Source of the DNA: Glaciozyma antarctica PI12
Taxonomy: Eukaryota; Basidiomycota; Microbotryomycetes; Kriegeriales; Camptobasidiaceae
Reading direction: 5' to 3'
NCBI GenBank assembly: GCA_002917775.1
Contig: KZ627158.1
Location: forward strand, 468,578 to 532,577
DNA length: 64,000 bases
Shown here in pieces: positions 1 through 9,077 of this stretch. A program made the position numbers and the translations under genes. Positions within the stretch are counted from its first letter, which is position 1, and each line of letters starts with the position of its first letter. The notes beneath the pieces were generated by a model. That model worked only from the letters and a program-made list of their open reading frames with translations. It had not been told where the DNA came from and ran no database searches.

Positions 1-298
1 AATCCCCGAGCAGCGGATACACATGAAGCAGCCCAAGTTCGTCGACGCCCACCTCGGATCTGTCCCCGCCCATCCAGGTCAGCACCTCTCCCCTTAGTCC
101 CTCTTCCGTGCTCACCATTCCTCTTGCAATCCGCGCACAGCTGCGAGAGAACCGGAGCAGGGTCAGCGCGTCACCCTTTGTTCCTCCCACCCTCAGCCCA
201 AGTGTACGCACCTTGTTCTCAGGCCGCTTGAGCATATCCCTCAAGATCTGACTATGCTTAGCCGCCTCGCTCTTGCTCTGCGTATAGCGCGCGCTCAT
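1..298 (-). CDS. ArfGAP-domain protein, 5' part (runs off the window)
   Basis: Minus-strand gene cut by the window edge. Visible exons are 212-298, 116-140 and 1-59, joined across introns with GTGCGT/GTGAGC donors. The start is the ATG at 298. The spliced frame begins MSARYTQSKSEAAKHSQ and reaches KLCADCKRNDPRWAST followed by LGCFMCIRCSGI. This is the start of the ArfGAP zinc finger (C-x2-C-x16-C-x2-C) with the following W-A-S-x-N-L-G signature. Such proteins trigger GTP hydrolysis on Arf GTPases during Golgi and endosomal vesicle traffic. The short N-terminus before the finger resembles the SMAP/Age2/Gts1 class, but the C-terminus is outside the window, so the subfamily is open. Confidence 0.85.
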   Translation of the reverse strand, partial: MSARYTQSKSEAAKHSQILRDMLKRPENKVRTLGLRVGGTKGDALTLLRFSRSCARIARGMVSTEEGLRGEVLTWMGGDRSEVGVDELGLLHVYPLLGD

Positions 299-1967
299 CG
301 TGGCCGGGTACGTGGGCGTTCCTCGAGGTTCGTCGAGGGGTTGGGGCGCGGATGGGGCGGTTGGGCGAGGTTGGGAAGCTGCGGTGCGGGGCTTTGGAGG
401 TTGTTTAGCTCCGCGTGGAGGTGTGGGAGGTGGGTGGGGAACTGCTGAGCGAGGAGGAGGGAGGGGGGTCCGCGCTGAGCTGGACACGTTGATCCCAAAT
501 CTCGCTACCGAACCCTCCCCTCCTCCCTCCCTTCCTTTTGCCGTATCGACTTCAAAACATCGCCCAAAAATCACTGCTGCATCCTCGACCGTTGTCTCTC
601 TTCCTCGATTGCGGCTTCAGCTCCTTCCCGCACCTCCACCTCGCCAAGCTCCCACCTCTGCGCTACTCAAAGCTTCTCCCCTCGTCACCACCACCCAACG
701 CGGGCATACGCCTTGTGCCCAGGGACCATCTTCGCACTCGTTCGTCTCTATGCTCGCCAAGGAGCGTCCAAGTTGACCGAAACTGGTTCCAGCAAGGCGG
801 GGGATTCCCCGCTCTCAATCCTCCCGATTTATGCATCACCTGATCCTGCGTTGTGCGTTCATCCTGGTTCGTCACCGCTACGATTCTCACGGGAGTCCTG
901 TAATACACGAGATTGCGATCGAGCGATTCGGAGTGTGCCCGCGGAGCGAAATTCTTTGATACCTTGCGAGTTTCGGTCTTCAGGCCGGCGGGGAGCAGGT
1001 TGCAAGGATTGGACGGGAAAGCGAAAGCTGCCTGGAGGGTGATACGAGAGAGAACTTTTTGAGCAGCGAGCGGGACCGAAGCCGAGTGCGAAGCTTTCCA
1101 ATCTTTACGGCGTTCGTGCCAGAGCCGGAGATTCGAGTCTGAGCAGGCACAACAATGGGGCAAGGTGGAGATCGACGCAGGAGAGCAGCGGTTCCGAGGA
1201 CAGTACACCAACGTCCGACTGCACCTTGTCTCTGCAACGACGCTCCTTCGCGTTCGAGCCTTGCGCGTTCGAGCCTCGACGGAGTGATCCGATTATAATA
1301 GGACCGCGTTATCCCTCCTTATCCCAGTTGCCAACGCTGCTTAATTGCTTACCCCGCACCGAATGCGGACAAAGAGCGTCGCCTTTTGGCCGCAGTCGGC
1401 GCAGGGCCGTCCCTTTCAACCACGCGGTGAGCGAGGGCCTGGAACTGCCTGAATTCGAGTCCGCTCTGAGAGCTGAGCCCATCGAGGGCACCCGATACGA
1501 ACGAAGGAGTTCCCTCTATCATGGCGCCAGGACGGGGGGAGGAGGCGCGAGGATTGCATTACCCCAGCTCGGTCGGTACCTTTGGTTGCGATTCGGAATT
1601 TGACTTTTCTGAGTTCGCCCTGGCCGCTCTCGGTCCCTCGCGCGGCTTCTACGGTAACCGTCGAACGACCCGAACACTTCCGCGACTCCTTCGATAGATT
1701 CGGGCAGATGGCCGCAGAACGAATCGGAATTCCAGGCCTGCGCCATTGTTGGGGTTCCTCTGCCCGAGTTCTTACGCTGACCGACGGGCTCTGCGCCGCG
1801 TGCCCAGTGCTGAACGACGTCTAGACCTGAATCCCCAGATCGCAGAGCACGGGGCTCCACACTAGCGCGAGTAGGAGCGTTCTTATTGATCTTCTCGTCG
1901 TCTTGCCCTTCTCTTCAGCAAACCAACCTCGCCTCCTCACCAGTCGTTGTCAACGCTCAACTCCAGC
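299..1967. other. Intergenic region between divergent ArfGAP and transporter genes
   Basis: About 1.67 kb with no coding frame that I can support. Open frames here are short and low-complexity, as expected from high GC. It should hold both promoters. The last 100 bases before 1968 are pyrimidine-rich, as in the 5' leaders of other genes in this window. Confidence 0.6.
1309..1323 (-). promoter_or_regulatory. Paired GATA-factor core sites upstream of the MFS transporter
   Basis: Two copies of TTATC (GATAA on the minus strand) start 10 bp apart, at 1309 and 1319, about 650 bp upstream of the transporter start. Dal5-type transporters are often under nitrogen-catabolite control by GATA factors, so the pair is plausible as a regulatory site. 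Five-base motifs occur by chance, so this is a hint only. Confidence 0.25.
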
Positions 1968-4336
1968 ATGACCAAGCAAGTCAACGACGTTACACCTGAC
2001 TCCATGTCGGAGAAGGTCAGCAAGACCGCCGACGAGCAGTTTGAGACCGCCGAGCTCGGAAACACCATCGAGGGAACGCTCGTTATCCCTGCCAACGTGT
2101 TCAACGCCGCCGAGGAGAGCAGGGTCTACCGCAAGGTACGCACGCATTTTCAGGTTGCTAACGAGCGATAGCTAACAGTTGTTCACTACACCAGATCGAT
2201 ATCCGAATCATGCCCGTACGAATTCTTCTCGCTCGCCGATCGACTTGTCAAGCTAATGCTGTCTGCCCGCAGATCCTCGCCATTCTCTACCTCCTCTCGT
2301 TCATGGATCGTGGTAACATTGGGAACGCCAGGCTCGCCAACCTCGAGGTCGACCTGTGAGCTTCTCTCTCCTTTGGTCGATTAGTTCCTCCTCTGAATGT
2401 TCTCGCAGCAACATGACGGGAATGGACTTCAACATTGCTGTCACGGCGTTCTTCCTAACCTACTGCTTCGCTGAAGGTGTGTGATGGGTTGGGAGGAGAG
2501 ACGAGCGGGAGCTGACGGTCCTTCGCAGTCCCGGCCAACATTATTCTTAAGAAGCTCCGCCCTTCCATCTGTTCGACCTCGCCTCCTCGCTCTCCTCGCC
2601 ACTTTCTAACGCTCTACGCAGGGCTCGCATCCATCACTCTGGCCTGGGGACTTTCGATGACTTGCATGGGACTCGTCAAGGTGAGTTTGCAGCTTCTCCT
2701 ACTCGCGCTCCTCGCTGATCGTCCTCCCTTCAGACCTACCCCCAACTCATTGTCTGCCGTCTGCCGTTCGGCGTGACTGAGGCGAGTATCTTTTAAATAC
2801 TACTCGACTGGGCATATCTAATACAGGTTACAGGCTGGATTGTTCCCAGGAGTCGTGCTCTACCTCTCCATCTGGTACCCTCGCCACCTGTACCAATTCC
2901 GCGTCGCTCTCTTCTTCTCCGCCGCCACCCTCGCCGGCGCGTTCTCTGGAATCCTCGCCTACCTTATCGGCCTCATGGACGGTGTTGGAGGATACTCGGG
3001 ATGGAGGTGGATCTTCGTACGTTTCTCTCGCCGTCTCGCTTTCTCGCCTCGCTGACGCCTCCTCAGATCTTGGAAGGACTCCTAACGATGGTCGCTGGTG
3101 GGGTTGCTTTCTGGGCTATTGCCGACTTTCCTGAGACTGTGACCTTCCTTACGGAGGACGAGCGCGCATGGGTCATCTACCGCAAGGCCAGCGACAACAG
3201 TACCGTCGGCGAGGCGGAGTCCGTCTCCAAGAAGTGCGTTTCTCCGTCTTTCGCTGCATGAGCTCCTCTAACGCCTTCGCAGGTACGTCTGGCAGGCTCT
3301 TACCGACTGGCAGGTGTGGATCTCCACGGCGTACTACATGGGAATGCGAGTCTTTTTCTTGATTTCGACAGAAAACTCGCTAACATTGTCCTCCAGTGTC
3401 TGCCCCCTCTTCTCGATGTCGCTCTTCATGCCTACAATTATCAACTCGTTCGGAAAGTACACCCGACGTAAGTACTCGCATCCTTCCGAGCAGCCATCCT
3501 TCCGAGCTTCGCTGACCTCTCTCCCTCGTTCAGCCCAAGTTCAGCTCCTCACCGTCCCCGTCTACCTCTTCGCCTGCATCTGGGTTATCACATCCGCCTT
3601 CTGGTAAGCGCGAATTTAATTGCGCGAGATCTCGCATGAAACCTGACGACGACGACTTCTTCAGGTCCGACAAGATTCTCAAGCGTTTCCGCTTCGTCCT
3701 CTTCAACCAGCTCCTCTGCCTCGCTGGCTTCACCATCAACATCTCCCCCGCTCCCAACGGCGTCAAGCTCGTTGGACTCTTCCTCGCCACCGCCGGAGCC
3801 TGTGCGTTTTTTTTCTCCCCCAAGTCCTCGCGATTCGCCACTAACAGACATTCTTCGCAGACGGTGGACTTCCCTCGGTCGTCTCGTGGCTCGGAGGTAA
3901 CCTCAGTGGACAGACCAAGCGTGGTGTCGGAATGGCTACCCAGATTGGGTAGGTTGACCTCGTCCATCCTGCCGTGCCGAAGTTCATCGATTCTCTCCTC
4001 CCCAGAATCGGAAACCTCTCCGCCATCGTCTCCTCCAACGTCTGTGCGTAGCAGTTCCTCTTCCTTCTCAGCCCGCAAACTGACGCCTCCTCTCCTACAG
4101 ACCGCAAGGTCGATGCGCCTCGCTACGTCTTCGGCCACGCCATCGTGCTCGGCCTCATCGGCATGGGACTCTTCTTCTCCCCCCTCTACGCCTACCTCCT
4201 TCACCGTGAGAACAACAAGAAGGACGCCTGGAACGCCGCGCAGGCTGCCCTTCCCGAGCACGAGCGCACGGTTTACACCGTCCAGGAGATTCGCGACATG
4301 GGTGATCGCGCTCCTTCCTTCCGCTACACGATTTAG
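1968..4336 (+). CDS. MFS transporter, Dal5/allantoate permease-like (anion:cation symporter family)
   Basis: Encodes 513 residues in 16 exons: 1968-2135, 2195-2215, 2273-2355, 2409-2476, 2529-2570, 2622-2680, 2734-2781, 2834-3016, 3067-3233, 3283-3345, 3397-3467, 3534-3603, 3665-3801, 3861-3948, 4006-4043, 4101-4336. The spliced protein has about 12 hydrophobic segments. Family marks are SFMDRGNIGNARL after TM1, the R-x-P-F-G-V-T-E-A-G-x-F-P-G loop, and SGWRWIFILEG before the central loop. These place it with plasma-membrane importers of allantoate, ureidosuccinate, nicotinate or similar organic anions; the substrate cannot be told. Two introns (2782 and 3346) start with GCGAGT, so they are GC-AG. 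The upstream TTG-led reading was rejected in favour of ATG 1968. Confidence 0.9.
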
Positions 4337-4619
4337 GCCGGCTACATCTCTTAGGGTGTATTAGTATTGGGTACCGACGAAGGCACAGCAAGAGGTTGAT
4401 TTTGCAAAACGATACTGCATCGCACATTCATCATATTGGCTTGGGACTTTTCGACGAGAGCCTTGAGAACCAGGATTGCGACCGAGAAATAATCGTAACG
4501 CGTCCTCGCCACTTTCAGCACACACTGCTTGCGCAGACTTGCTCCTCCTCGCTCTGCAAATCTAACCATCTTCCAGAGCTCAGCAGGGCCATCGTTCGCA
4601 ACGTTGCCGCCCTCTCAAA

Positions 4620-5514
4620 TCACGCCCGCAACTTTAAAATCGCGTTGGACTTGCTCGGTGGCTGGCGAGTACCAGACGAGGAGCTGGTGGCGTGCGCGAC
4701 GGCGAAGATCTTGCAATGCACCGGCATTCGCTGGTTCTGAAAGAGCAGAGCCAGCAAGTCAGGGTTAGCGAGATGCGAGGCCGAAGGCAAGGGACCGACC
4801 TCGAGATTTGGCGACGACAGAATCGAGGTCGGTGTTAAAGGATGCAGGACCAACAAGAAATTAAAATGACTGCTGGCCCTTGATGCCGCCCACCAGGCCA
4901 TTCCTGAGCTCAAAAGCGAGCCGTTGAAGATAATGCGAAAATTCGCATCGCTCTGCGAAGGGTGCGACGAACGCGCCATCGTGTCCCGTCCCAGCCTCAT
5001 TCTCCCGCAGAACAAAATTCAAAAATATTACTGTGACTCTAAGGTGCCTTGGTGGACAGCCCACCTCGGCAGTCATGGCGAAGCTGCTCGTGTTGAAGGC
5101 CGAGAAGAAGGGTCGGTAGGCGACCTGGAAGTGTGCGAGCTTCGTGGTGCTGTCGTTCGCAAAGTTTTCGAGAGCTTCACAAGTAAGAGAAAAAGGGCGC
5201 CTTCAGCGACTATCAGGGAAGAGAGGTTGGGAAGAACCAGCTGAAAAAGTCCTCCACAACACGCTGTTTTCGGCTCCTGCGAGCGACGGGCAAAAATATC
5301 TGTGGTCCTGATGCGAGTCTGCAAAGTACCAGACGTGATTGAAGATGTTGGGACTGGGTGCGTTGATCAAGGAGGCGTAGATTGTGTTGAGGACGTGCGT
5401 ATCAATCTGGGAGGAAGCTGCGAAGCAAAGCGAGCAAGGCCGACATTCTGAACGCGGTCTTCCAAGACTCAAGTAGGTCATACGGAAAGGAATTAAGACC
5501 AAGAACGAGGGGCT
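4620..5514 (-). pseudogene. Possible decayed minus-strand gene of unknown family
   Basis: Between the transporter and its partial copy, the minus strand holds protein-like stretches that change frame several times. Examples are THVLNTIYASLINAP then NIFNHVWYFADSHQDH (about 5310-5410), a stretch rich in F and W near 5240, and KLAHFQVAYRPFFSAF (about 5085-5140). No single model with normal introns joins them. I do not recognise the family. The composition looks more like a decayed gene than random GC-rich sequence, but an intact gene with unusual splicing is not excluded. Confidence 0.3.
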
Positions 5515-5516
5515 TA

Positions 5517-5778
5517 CCATCTGGTACCCTTGCCACCTGTACCAATTCCGCGTCGCTCTCTTCTTCTCCGCCGTTACCCTCGCCGGCGCCTTCTCTGGAA
5601 TCCTCGCCTACGTTATTGGCCAGATGGACGGTATCGGAGGATACTCTGGATGGAGGTGGATTTTCGTACGTCCCTCTCGCCCTCTCGCTTCAATCTCGCC
5701 TCGCTGACCCCTCCTCTCAGATCTTGGAGGGACTCCTAATGAACGCGGATGGTGTGGTCGCTTTCTGGGCTATCTCCG
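5517..5778 (+). pseudogene. Partial duplicate of the MFS transporter (exons 8-9 and the intron between)
   Basis: This stretch closely repeats 2870-3128 of the upstream transporter. It covers the end of exon 8 (from the W-Y-P-x-H-L-Y-Q-F-R-V-A-L-F-F segment through GWRWIF), the following short intron with its GTACGT donor and CTGAC branch region, and the start of exon 9 to the W-A-I motif. The copy has scattered substitutions and stops abruptly on both sides without the rest of the gene. Retention of the intron shows DNA-level duplication, not retrocopying. There is no start, no stop and no flanking exons, so it cannot make a transporter. Confidence 0.85.
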
Positions 5779-6568
5779 ACAGGTTCGGGAAGCTCCTCGC
5801 CCGTCGACTACCAGTCGAAGTCTCCATCCCCTCGGCGTCCTCACCCCACCACTTTACGCTTGATCAACAAAAGTCCATCCCTCCTTCATCCGACCTTCAT
5901 AGCCCGTCTTAGCTTAGAAGCTGTCTAGGTGAGGGTTTTAGATGGGGTTTATCGAGCTTATCAACCTTCCTCACCGTGGACCACCCTTCACGGCCGCTAC
6001 TCGAGCTTCGCAAGCGTCGCTCACTTTCGCAACTGGACCTCGCCCCTCCTGCTTTGCAACTTGACCTCGCTGGGCTCAAAACCCCCTCTCTGCGGATGGT
6101 TTTCACTCTTTCAGCAAGCAAGACAAAGGAAGCACCACTATATCAGGCTTCGCCCCACCGGGGATTCGAAAGCCCCTATCCTTCTCCATCCTTTCCCCAC
6201 CGTCTCGCTCATCGACACCATCTTGGTGATTCTAAAAGATCCAGAGAAGCCCGGACGAGGTTCTCAAGCCATGCAATGAGGAGGACGCTCTCACGAGGAA
6301 TGAAGGCGCTTAGGAGGCTCGCTCTTGTGCGAGGGAAGAAAGGTTGAAGGTAGCGGTTCTGCGGCCCTTGACGGCGAACTTGAAAGGGAGAAGGAGGACT
6401 TCAAAGGGAGGAGGAAAGGGAGAGAGAAAGGACGCCGCGGAGAGCGGAGTCGCCCAACTCCGCGCGGGCTGGCCAGCGCTGGCGACCTCGCGGCGCCCTA
6501 TCTCGACGCGAGCAGGCGTTCTCCCTCTTGCGAACCACGACCCAGCTCTTCCATATACCCCATTCGCC
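5779..6568. other. Intergenic region upstream of the molybdenum cofactor gene
   Basis: No supported gene. Open frames here are short and overlap each other. The region presumably contains the promoter of the following gene. A T-arm-like string near 6153-6170 was examined as a tRNA and rejected. Confidence 0.5.
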
Positions 6569-8925
6569 ATGCAACGTATCCCTCGCGCCTCCACCTCTCT
6601 CCTGCCGTCCACAAGACGAGTCTCCCGCCGACCTTTCTCCTCCACCTTCCCCGCCTCCGAACCGGCTGCGTACGCCTCAGCCTCCTCCTCAACCGCCTCT
6701 CCAGCGCCTCCCGAGCTGGTACGGGATCGTGTGATGGTGAGCTGCTCAAACAGGTCGAACAAGGGCGGGGGCGCAAGCTGACGGTTCGTGCCGGGCTCAG
6801 GAGCGTATCGCCAAGGTCGAGCGCAAGTCGGGCTCGGTGTCTCCCTTCCTGACCGATAGCTTTGGGAGGAAGCACGATTACTTGCGGATCAGCTTGACGG
6901 AGAAGTGCAACTTGCGCTGTGAGTACGAGCGCGGGGGAGCTCTGGGCCGTCAACGGATGCTGATTCATTGGATCCCAGGCACGTATTGCATGCCAGCTCA
7001 GGGCGTCCCTCTCCTTCCTTCCTCTAATCTCCTTACCACCCCGGAGATCGACCGCGTCGCGCGCATGTTTGTTACGGAGGGCGTCACGAAGATCCGATTG
7101 ACTGGAGGGGAGCCGACGGTGCGGAAGGACCTGCTTGATGTTGTCGGTGCGTCGCCTTTGAGAGCATAGGCAGGATCAGAAGCTGACCGGATATCACGTC
7201 TACCAGAGCGATTGGGGAAGCTCGGCTTGGATTCGCTGGGGATGACCTCGAACGGCATCGCACTCAAGCGGAAGCTCCCAGCGCTCGTCCAGGCTGGCCT
7301 CACGCATCTCAACATATCGCTCGACACGCTGGATCCGTTCAAGTACGAGCTTATCACGCGGAGGAGGGGATTTGAGGCCGTCATGGATGCGTTGGAGGTT
7401 GCGAGAGGATTAAAGGGGGAGGGGCTCAACACGAAGATCAACTGCGTCGTTATTCGAGGCACGTTCTCACCGAGCTGGTGAAGAGGGACAGGAGCTGACT
7501 GTCTTCCATCCATCAGGCCTTAACGATTCGGAGATCCCAGCCTTTGTCGAGCTCACCAAGCACATGGACATCACCGTTCGGTTCATCGAGTACATGCCTT
7601 TCGAAGGTCCGCACGTCTCACTTGTGCTTCATAAAATGCTGCTAACAGCTTCGCGTACCGTCAGATAACAAATGGTCGACGCAGAAGCTCATCCCGTCTC
7701 AGGATCTCGTCGAAATGATTCGCGAGACCCACCCGCTTTTGGAAAAGCTTGTCGACCAGGCGAGCGACACGACGAGGAGCTGGCGAGTGCCGGGCTACAA
7801 GGGAAAGATTGGGTTCATCAGCAGCATGAGCGATCACTTCTGCGGTGGCTGCTCGCGCCTGCGCGTTGGGGCTGATGGCGGCGTCAAGGTACATTTGTAT
7901 TCATCGTCCTTGCGTCCTCACACGCTGACTTTGCGAGCTCCTAGGTCTGCCTCTTCGGCCCGCCTGTTCTGGCTCTCCGACCTCTACTTCGATCCCTCCC
8001 CGACCACGAGATTCTCCCTCACATTGGGCGCGCGGTTCTCGGCAAGAAGTTCGCGCACGACGGACTTGGAGGTGCGTCGGGTATTGCGGCGAACGGCAAG
8101 AGTGGCCCGATGGTCTCGATTGGAGGCTGAACGCTCATGCCTTGCGCCTTCTTTGCTCGTCGGCGCAGGTGCTTCAAGACGTGAGGCTGCTCCTTCTTGG
8201 CCTGGCGGGTTTGAGGCTGACGTCGTCGAACAGGTCTTACGCCGCGTCCAGTGCGCTCCGCAAGACGCCATCCTCTCATCCCAACGCACCTCTTATCCCG
8301 ACATCTCTACCCCCTACTACATCCACTACTACTCCACTACTCCCAGCCTCACTCATATCGATCCTCTCACCGGCAAAGCCTCGATGGTCTCCGTCTCCTC
8401 CAAGCTCGACACTCTCCGCTCCGCCACCGCCGTCGGAACCGTCTTCCTCACTCCCACCGCCTTTGAACTCATCACCCCTCCCTCGTCATTTTCCGTCGCT
8501 GCGATGCCGACGAAGAAAGGCGACGTCCTCACGATCGCTCAACTCGCTGGGATCATGGGCGCCAAACATACGTCGACGCTCATCCCGCTTTGCCATCCCC
8601 TCTCTCTCACGCATATCTCCGTCACCCTCACGCCTGACTGGTCGAATCATTCGATCGTCGTGACTGCGACGGCGGAGTGCGAGGGGAAGACGGGGGTCGA
8701 GATGGAGGCGCTCACGGGAGCGACGGTCGCGTGCTTGACGGTGTGGGATGTGAGCTGGCTTTCGCTGCTTTCTAAGCTTCGTTGCTAATCTTTTGACGCG
8801 GGTAGATGTGCAAGGCGGTCGCTGGGCGGGAGATGGAGATTGGAGGGATCAAGGTCGTTGCGAAGAGCGGAGGGAAGAGTGGGGATTGGGTGAGGGAGGG
8901 TACGAAGGTCGTGCAGTCGGAATAG
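6569..8925 (+). CDS. MOCS1: MOCS1/cnxABC-type gene: fused GTP 3',8-cyclase (MoaA) and cyclic pyranopterin synthase (MoaC)
   Basis: Two catalytic modules for the first step of molybdenum cofactor synthesis (GTP to cyclic pyranopterin monophosphate), probably mitochondrial. The N-terminus is Arg/Ser-rich and leader-like. The MoaA part shows the radical-SAM triad [28 protein letters not shown], and the second cluster [18 protein letters not shown]. The MoaC part shows [38 protein letters not shown] and WDMCKAV. Exons of the fused form: 6569-6736, 6801-6918, 6979-7146, 7207-7458, 7517-7606, 7665-7888, 7945-8071, 8169-8749, 8806-8925 (615 residues). The intron at 7459 is GC-AG. The first donor could instead be at 6719, also in frame. 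If the intron at 8072 is kept, translation ends at 8130 after Ile-Gly-Gly (see next entry). Confidence 0.92.
8072..8168 (+). other. Optional intron carrying the MoaA Gly-Gly-stop end (isoform switch)
   Basis: When retained, exon 7 reads on to PMVSIGG and a TGA at 8128-8130, giving a 401-residue MoaA alone. When removed (donor GTGCGT at 8072, the commonest donor in this window; acceptor GCGCAG at 8163-8168), codon phase 1 joins to a frame open without a stop through all of MoaC. In animal MOCS1 the A protein must end in a free double glycine, and alternative splicing that removes it fuses A to B. The sequence here has exactly the elements for both products. That both transcripts are made is inference. 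Confidence 0.75.
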
Positions 8926-9077
8926 ACGCCGTTGAGAGGAACTGTTGCATTCGAAAAGGGGGAAAGGCTCAAGACACTCCCCAGATCAGAAGAGTTGTCG
9001 AGCAGTGCCACTCGCAGGCGCAGCTCCCTCTCCGTCTCCCTCGAACCCACAACCCTCTCTCCCTCTCACCACACCTC

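Noticed and set aside
300-1211. Overlapping open frames of 60-180 codons on both strands upstream of the transporter
   Set aside because: Low-complexity Arg/Pro/Ser/Gly composition, no splice logic and no family resemblance; expected by chance at this GC content.
6120-6180. A tRNA-like T-arm string (GGGGATTCGAAAGCCCC)
   Set aside because: The stem mismatches at the loop-closing pair, and no D-arm, anticodon arm or acceptor pairing could be drawn on either strand.
8181-8233. A second apparent intron in the molybdenum cofactor gene (GTGAGG...AACAG)
   Set aside because: Its removal (53 nt) would throw MoaC out of frame, whereas leaving it in keeps the fusion open.
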